A stretch of DNA of 64,000 nucleotides from Amoebidium appalachense (taxonomy: Eukaryota; Ichthyosporea), in NCBI GenBank assembly GCA_963693365.1, contig CAVNZM010000014.1, positions 4,216,001-4,280,000 of the forward strand, read 5' to 3'. A program made the position numbers and the translations under genes. The notes beneath the pieces are model-generated. The model ran no database searches. It was given only the letters and a program-made list of their open reading frames with translations, and had not been told where the DNA came from. Positions 57,438-64,000 of the stretch are shown piece after piece (position 1 is the first letter of the stretch; each line of letters starts with the position of its first letter).

Positions 57438-58151
57438 AAAAGAGAAAATGGGCGAGTTCAGTGGGCTGCCGATAAGTATATTTCGTGCTGGGCCGGTATA
57501 CATGCTGCCGTGGTTGTTGCTGTAGACGGCAGTATGGCATCGCATGTGTCACGTGACCTGCACGTGAATGCGACCATGTGCAGGCACTGAGTCTAGGGGG
57601 ATTTGTATGTGTGTTTTGGAGCACCGACAAGGCAGAGCCAGGGTGAGGGATGTGTAAACATGGAGTTTAGGGAGATCGTGCTGCTATTGTAACGTGTGCA
57701 CAAAACAGCCACGTGCACCGGCACACTCCGGTGTACAGAACAATAATATGCACATGCGTCACTGTAATATCATGTATGCGCATGCCGCACAAGGTTTAGG
57801 AGACCACCACAGTATATACTATTTTCTTTTGGTTGATATCCATGTAGGAATGGTGTGTTGCAGTTGTCATGATCAGCCTGAGGCAGGCACGTGCACTCAC
57901 TGAATCACTAGAACTCATGAATAAAAAATACATTCGCTAAAAACGGCAAGGTAAATTTGGGGCCAAGCTATTATTTCCCCCTTTTAAACGTTTTTTTAGC
58001 TCCAAGAACTTCGACGCCAAAATTTCTATATTTGGCCATCGTATATGATAATGAACACGTGTACTTAAATTAAAGTAGTTATATAAATATGAGCGGCCCG
58101 TTACAAATACAGTGACGAAAAACAGTGACCCACGAGCAGTTTTTCTTTCTA

Positions 58152-58206
<55 letters not shown>

Positions 58207-59536
58207 ACACACACCAGACACACACACCACCACCACGGTGACCACCACCACCACCACCACCACCACTCACCCCTTAAAAAAACCACACACATACGTGCAC
58301 GTGTACACACACACACAGAACACCACCACCACCTCCACTGGACCCCATTTCCTCGTTGTTTTCTTAAGCCTTCAGACCAGTCCTGCACACTGGAGTTAAA
58401 CAATTGAATTCACCTAGGCTGACATGCATCCACCCCCCGCCTTCCACTTCCCTCCCCCCCACCCCCTCCCCCCCACCCCCCCCACCCCCACCCCCTCCCC
58501 CTCGATGAAGAAGGGCCCCCGTAAGCCTTGGGGGGGGGGGGGGGGGGGGGGGAGGGGAGGGGGAAGGGGGGAGCTCTTGAGCCTCCGGGTAGGGAAGTGG
58601 GGTCCGGGGATCCGGAGAGGAGGGGGGGGGGGGGGGGGGGGAAGGGGCATATAATATTGGGCCTAGATATCATAGTATGGGGCCCCGGGGGAGGGAGAGG
58701 TGGGGGGGGGGAGGGGGGAGGATCCACGGGAAAGACCTTTAGGTGCATGTTCTTATTTATACCCCCTTCGAATCATCCCCCCTCTCCCCCCCCCCTCCCC
58801 CCCCCCTGAGTGCAGGCCGTGACGTAGCTACGATAACCCTGCAGAAGGCAACAAAAATGTATTAATTACTAGCACTATACATGTGTTCATAGTGCAGCTT
58901 GCACCACGTATGATCTCAGCAACTTTAAAGTAGTCACAAAGTTTAGTTATTTTCATTATTTTCATTGCTCTGAACTCTATTACTCTGAAATGATCACCGT
59001 GCATGTGCCGCAAGATAACAACCCTATATGTGTGCAGCTGCTGCCTGCAGGTTAGACTCGCTGAAAAGACAATTGTCAGTGTGCATCCGACGCTTGCAGC
59101 TGCAGCTAGCCTCTGCAACATTAATACTTGCCAAGTGAATGCTCTTACACTTGATCATCATTCACTCAAAAAACCGAGGACAGACAGATTAAATATTAAT
59201 GTCGATCCGAATGATCAGCAAGTGTCTATGCGTACTACTATATATACACACACGTAAAATGCGAAGCTATCAGTTACAAGGCACACCTGCTGCACTGGCA
59301 CACATACACATACACACCGGCAGATCGATGCTGTCAAAATTTACTTTCATGTACTTCGTAGGTCCGACACAGGTGCACATGAACACGTACATATGTACAA
59401 GCCGCGCACACACCACACCACACATACACACACACACACACACACTCACACACACACACGCACACACGCACACACGCACACACGCACACACGCACGCACG
59501 CACGCACACACACACACACACGCACGCACGCACGCG

Positions 59537-59602
<66 letters not shown>

Positions 59603-60037
59603 GACACACACACACACACACACATCACTGGGTGCGCTCGCTGGGGATTAGTTTTTTGGCACGCTGTTGACTTTATCGTGTGTTTATTATTTGCTATTTA
59701 TTGGCCAGCGGCCAACATTTAAAAATATACTATATACCTAAAAATAGATACTGACTACGGCCAGCAGACATTATACACCTTCCAGGACACATTAACACCA
59801 ATAGTCTAACACACCATACTCTCGATCACAAAGAATTCCTAACAAACAGAGAAAAGTGCAAAGGCTCTGTACTATTACTCAGATTCTAAATTTTAATTCT
59901 TTACAGTAAACTTCGGAATGAAAGCTAGCCCCCCCCCCCCCCCCCCCCTCCCCCCTAACATGACTGTACGAAGAACAGGTATAACTTGAAGCACTACAAC
60001 ACATATGAGATCCGTTACATTGGTGTACATTCCAATA
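57275..60037. other. Intergenic, no gene recognised
   Basis: Contains a small hairpin (TGAGGT / ACCTCA near 57343-57360), a C run (58155-58191) followed by CA and CAC repeats, C- and G-rich tracts (58430-58805), and a CA array (59419-59624). The stretch 58810-59400 has ordinary composition but only short, featureless frames. The 3' region of the right-edge gene reaches toward 59650. Confidence 0.5.
59419..59624. repeat. CA microsatellite
   Basis: (CA)n with CGCA and CGCGCG interruptions, pure from about 59543 to 59601. Confidence 0.95.
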
Positions 60038-61709
60038 TTAGACACTAGTTTGGCTACTCTGACTACTCTGAGATCCTGATTGGCTGCCTGCAGACTTGCG
60101 GCCACGATTACTTTGCTTTCGATCGTGCCATTGCAGCTGCGTCTCTCCAGCAGGTGGCAACGCCAGGCCCAGCACAGCAGATGCACGAGAAGGGGGTGGG
60201 AACTGCCCACCAGCCGAGGGCTGGCCCACATGGCCCAAGTAAGGATGGGGACCGTGCTGCGGCAGTAGCCCAGGCATGGGGAAGGCAGGGCCGGGCTGAG
60301 GCGGCATGATGCCCCACGGTGGGGGCCAGCCATGTGGGTGGTGCGGGCCTGGATGGGGTGCAGGGGGCATGTGCGGCACATGGCCCTGCTGCATGTCAAG
60401 CGCGGGTGCTGGTGGCATGGCATCCTGATTGGCTGCAACCCAACGTGGGCAGCTCTTGGCCCGATTGGAGCCGGGGCAGCCCTTGCCCTGGCGGCCACAC
60501 GTCTTGCAGGTCTTGGGGGCTCTCTGGGGTGGCTGCATAGGAGGGGGCACCGGCAAATCCATCTGCAGGGGCCCCTCAGGGCCAATGTTGCGATGCTTTT
60601 TGCCCACTAGCATGGGCAAGGGCCGCTCACGCTGCGCCCCTGCATCGACACCGTCTGGAACAGGGAGGGGTGGCAAGGGGGCAGGCCGTATGGTTGCTGG
60701 CACAGCGTCTGCCCTCTCCTCGCGCATACGCTTGCGGTGATCTGCCAGGCCCTCGTGTGTGGAGCGCTGTGCATGTGCCGTCTGCCAGGTCTTCCACTTG
60801 TCGAAATGCTTCTTGATGTAGGCCGCATCCTTCATGTAGATTCCCCCAGCCACAGAGGCAGCCTTGTTGAAGTCTTGGGCCAAAGCCTCGAACAGCTGGC
60901 CGTTGGGCTTTGCATGTGCCTTGTAGGTGCCCAGGAGCAGCGTGCTGAATAGCTTGCGCTCCTGAGGGGTAAGCACCGGAAGGAAGGGGATGGCCACATG
61001 TTGCTTCTGCGCCAGGAACTTGTAGTCGCCCCTCAGTGCAGGGTCCGGCTGTGGTGCACCACGCGCCACCTGGTTGCCCCCCCCCATGGCAGCACCGTCA
61101 CCCTCCTCGACCTCACAGTCCTCTGGCCCGCCCATCACGCCATTGGCTGCAGGCTCGATGTTATCAGACGGAGGTGGGGGTGCGGGCACCGCAACTGGCT
61201 CCTGCGCCGGGGCATTGGCCACACAGGAGAGCGGGGCAAAGTTGAAGTACTCCTCCGGTAGCTTGTAGCAGCCTACGGGTACCCACTGGGGGTCGAGGTG
61301 ATGGCCGTACAGCATCAGCGCCAGTGCCTCCATGTCGTCAACAATCCAGGGGCTGTAGTGGGGGGGCCCCGATGCCTGGCCCAGGCGGTTGCGGTAGTGT
61401 GCACGCAGGTTGTGGCGGTGGCGCCTATTGGACATGGTGGCGTCCAGCAGGCGCAGCGACATGCGTGTGGCCCCAAAGTGGGTGGCCAGGGGGTTGTGCA
61501 CTGCCCCCTCCACCTCGTTGGTGCCCCGGATGCAGCGGTAGCGCATGAGCCCATCTGCGTCGGCAGTGGTCTCGTAGTAGAGGGGCAGGCCGGGGGGGGT
61601 CCGACAGACAGCCATTTTGGGCGTGTTCGAGCAGCGACTGTGGGGGCACAAGCAAACATCAGAGAGATGGGTGGGTGGTGGTGGTGGTAGTGTGTGTGTA
61701 TGTGTGTGT

Positions 61710-61740
<31 letters not shown>

Positions 61741-61820
61741 GGGGGGGATGGGGTTGCTAAGGAAAAAAACGAGCAGGGAAAGGCAAAAAACAACTGGCTA
61801 GGCAGCAAGGGCCGTGCGGG

Positions 61821-61900
<80 letters not shown>

Positions 61901-62492
61901 ATGTTTGGGGGGGGGAGGGGGGGGGGGGGGGGGGGGGGGGAGGCTAGGGTGTGCGTGTGTGTGCAGATGAACCAAGGATGACAAATAAGCGAAGAATCTT
62001 TTCTGTGGTGGTGGAGTTGTTGGGCGCCTGCAGGGGGAGGGGGGGGGGGGGGGGATGTTGCCTCGAGTCTTTCAAAGCCATCCTTCTTGAACAGAGGCTT
62101 GCCATCCGGTCCGGGCGGCACATCCTTGTAGGTGTTTTTGAACTCCACCAGCCGCGAGACCAGCGTGTATGGGTCGGGAATAACCCGCCGGATGCGCTCC
62201 ATGAAGTAGCTCAGGTCGCCGCCCTTGAGCTCGGTTTCAATGTCGATGCCCTTCTGCTCCAGCACCCCCTGTGAGGCAGGATGCCAATATTAATTTACTA
62301 CGCACACTGCAATTTGGGTTTGGTAGACTTTGATACCTGCCGTTATTGTAGGACCCCTCCCCTCCACCCCCCCCATCTTCTCCCCCAACACAAGTAAAAA
62401 ATGCATGTGGCTATTTCCCCCCACAACCCTACATTATTTCTCTCTAGGCATATGAATAACCCCCACTCTCCTCCCCCCCCTCCCCCCCCCCC

Positions 62493-62526
<34 letters not shown>

Positions 62527-63566
62527 TTGCCCCCCCTCTCTCTGAGGCTCAGGCTCTCTCTCTTCCCTCAGAAGTTTTGTCGAAGGTGTGCATGGTTGTG
62601 GGTGGAATGGTGAGTGTGTGCTAACGAGTGTATGTGTGTGTGCGCGTCAGTCACGCATGTTGTTGTTGCCGTTTTTTTTATTTTTATTTTTTATTTTTTA
62701 TTTTGGGGGGGGGGGAGGGGGGGGGGGCACCTTCACATGTCCGTAATCCTCTTCATTCCACACAAATATTGCCTCGCTGAGTGCGCGTGCGTACTCAGCC
62801 CTGCGGGGGTGTGACTTGTACGTGCCGTCCGCCGTGTTTGCAATGGAGTGGAAGGCGTCATTCAGCACAGTCTGCCACACCACCTCCCCAGGCGGTGCCT
62901 GGCCCAACATGCCCTCTCTGGGAGCTGCCTCGGGTCCCCCTGGGGCTGCCTCAAGGCCCCCCGGGGCTGCCTGGGGGTCCTGGGGGGGTGCCTGTGGGCC
63001 GGCAAGGGGTTGCTGCTGCTCGGCAGGGGGAGGACTGGCAGGGGGAGGGGCTTGGTCAGGGACCACCGGCACCTCGGCACCTGGGTCCGGTGGGGGCTGA
63101 ATGGGCCGTAGCCACTGCAGGTGCACCATCAGCTCAAAGGGCGGCGGGCCCAGCTCTCCCAGGGTCTTGCCCTTGTCGGGGCCAAAGGGCACCTGCATGG
63201 CCGGCGACAGCACCTGATCCACCCGCACCACTGCATGCTTCTTGCCCACCTTCATGCCCCCCCAGCGCTCCGGCTGCACAGCCAGCACCACCCCGGTGGC
63301 TGCTGCAGCATGTGGGCCCCGCCGGGGCACAATCTCAACCCCTTCACCGAGTGCCTTTGCATGAAGCCGCGCTGCATGTCATAGAGGGAAGCAAAAAACT
63401 CAGCCAAAAAGCCACAGCACCAACGTTTTTCTCTTCGCTCCACAAAAATCAAATGCATATTCCTTAGCAACCCCCTTCCCCCCCCCCCCCCCCCTTCTCC
63501 CTCCCCCCCCCCCCCTCTCCCAGTGCCCAGCTTGTGTGGCACTTGCACGTGTTAACAGTGCTATAG

Positions 63567-63597
<31 letters not shown>

Positions 63598-64000
63598 ACC
63601 ACCACCACCACCACCACCAATCACCCCCTCCTTTGATAGCCACCCGACACCCAGCATAACACAACTGGAACACTGGCCCATGTGGTCAGCCACCCCCCCC
63701 CCCCCCCCCCCCCCCCCCCTCCCCCCTCCCCTCTCCTCTGGGGGGCCCACAATCTTTCTATATCTGGCATAAGCACATAAGCACTGGGGCAAAAAGCAGG
63801 TGGGATACACACCTGACAGGTTTGGCCTATCGACCACGGCCGAGTAGACCTGCAGGGACGCATATGCATCAAGGGCAGCGTAGGTGGCCTGCACCTCTGA
63901 TAGCGGCTCGTGCCAGTTGGAGCATCGAACAAGTGCCGGCTTGGGCAGCTTCTTGCCTATGACCTGGGCAGTGATGTCGGCCAAGCCCCGGGCCGCAGAG
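60038..64000 (-). CDS. 3'-5' exonuclease fused to a transposon-derived-type domain (partial at window edge)
   Basis: Minus strand, at least four exons. Exon 64000-63813: GLADITAQVIGKKLPKP then YAALDAYASLQVY, the end of a WRN/RNase D-type DnaQ-fold exonuclease with the Exo III Y-x3-D motif. Donor CAG/GTGTGT. Exon 63371-62731 restores the codon (NLS-ARLHAKALGEGVEIVP) and carries MKVGKKHAVVRVDQVLS, PFGPDKGKTLGEL, a Pro/Ala/Gln linker, then VLNDAFHSIANTADGTYKSH and RALSEAIFVWNEEDYGHVK. Exon from 62268 (acceptor GCCTCACAG) continues GVLEQKGIDIETELKGGDL, RRVIPDPYTLVSRLVEFKN. Its donor is unresolved. Last exon 61637-60038: GLPLYYETTADADGL, RYRCIRGTNEVEGAVHNPL, FLPVLTPQERKLFSTLL, YIKKHFDKWKTWQ, a C-x2-C-x6-C-x8-C knuckle (CKTCGRQGKGC) and a Pro/Gly/His-rich tail. 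I recall this series from fungal and algal exonuclease-bearing proteins that look transposon-derived. Confidence 0.75.
61675..62045. repeat. Intronic GT, G and CT tracts
   Basis: GT then G run 61690-61747, (CT)n 61826-61886, GT 61886-61900, G-rich 61907-61940, G run 62035-62054. They lie in the last intron(s) of the right-edge gene. A short possible exon at about 61970-62030 (acceptor CCCCTGCAG) could not be confirmed. Confidence 0.85.
62440..62725. repeat. Intronic C, T and G tracts
   Basis: C-rich 62466-62526, T-rich 62672-62702, G-rich 62704-62727, inside the intron between 62268 and 62731. Confidence 0.85.
63475..63730. repeat. Intronic C tracts with CCA repeat
   Basis: C-rich 63478-63520, a C run 63567-63597 followed by (CCA)n to 63620, and C-rich 63691-63730, inside the intron between 63371 and 63813. 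Confidence 0.85.

Noticed and set aside
58828-59121. 97-codon minus-strand frame as a gene
   Set aside because: No recognisable domain, no splice context, and composition typical of the surrounding non-coding DNA.

Overview
The window is eukaryotic nuclear DNA, probably from an alga or another protist. I cannot name the organism. The evidence is spliced genes with GT-AG introns that keep phase, tyrosine-recombinase retrotransposons, and very dense simple sequence: GT/CA arrays up to about 430 bp and G or C homopolymer tracts, many inside introns. A TGTAA motif about 570 nt after the stop of the one cleanly recognised host gene would suit a green-algal polyadenylation signal, but that is weak evidence. 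I see no bacterial-type gene order, RNA gene or CRISPR array.

Layout. 1-1370: GT-rich DNA. 1379-3145 (+): a universal stress protein (USP) gene, with a 27-bp minisatellite and a GT array in its introns. 3146-11330: mostly non-coding, with C-rich tracts, CA arrays and a solo retroelement unit at 5320-6007. 11335-28270: a nest of tyrosine-recombinase (DIRS/PAT-like) retrotransposons of two related families in both orientations. The best family 1 copy is 22024-27300 (-), with gag, RT-RNase H and tyrosine recombinase. 28271-32235: non-coding DNA plus two well-bounded exons of an unrecognised gene (30501-31421, -) and a 140-bp duplication. 32236-39780: solo retroelement units, CA/CT arrays, a 183-bp satellite and a 377-bp higher-order GT repeat. 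39784-41268 (+): an unrecognised spliced gene. 43290-46250 (-): a gene resembling a widespread, uncharacterised, probably transposon-derived family. Its 5' end is cut off by a retroelement unit and its frame is broken by two 1-nt indels. 46251-51446: two more family 1 copies joined head to head. 51470-52130: a 30-bp GGT-rich minisatellite. 52295-54338 (-): a spliced multi-pass membrane protein gene. 55020-57274: a solo unit and a 5' fragment of family 1. 60038 to the right edge (-): a multi-exon gene joining the end of a WRN/RNase D-type 3'-5' exonuclease domain to a large domain of a probably transposon-derived family.

How it fits together. The retrotransposons share one architecture: A1-gag-RT/RNase H-YR-B1-A2-linker-B2, i.e. 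split direct repeats. Each 3' end (B1) directly abuts an A2-linker-B2 unit. Isolated A-linker-B units elsewhere are then the equivalent of solo LTRs, left by recombination between A1 and A2. Genes between 39.8 and 54.3 kb are more AT-rich than the exonuclease-fusion gene at the right edge, and one is itself interrupted by a retroelement. The region looks like a graveyard and assembly point for mobile elements, with few ordinary host genes.
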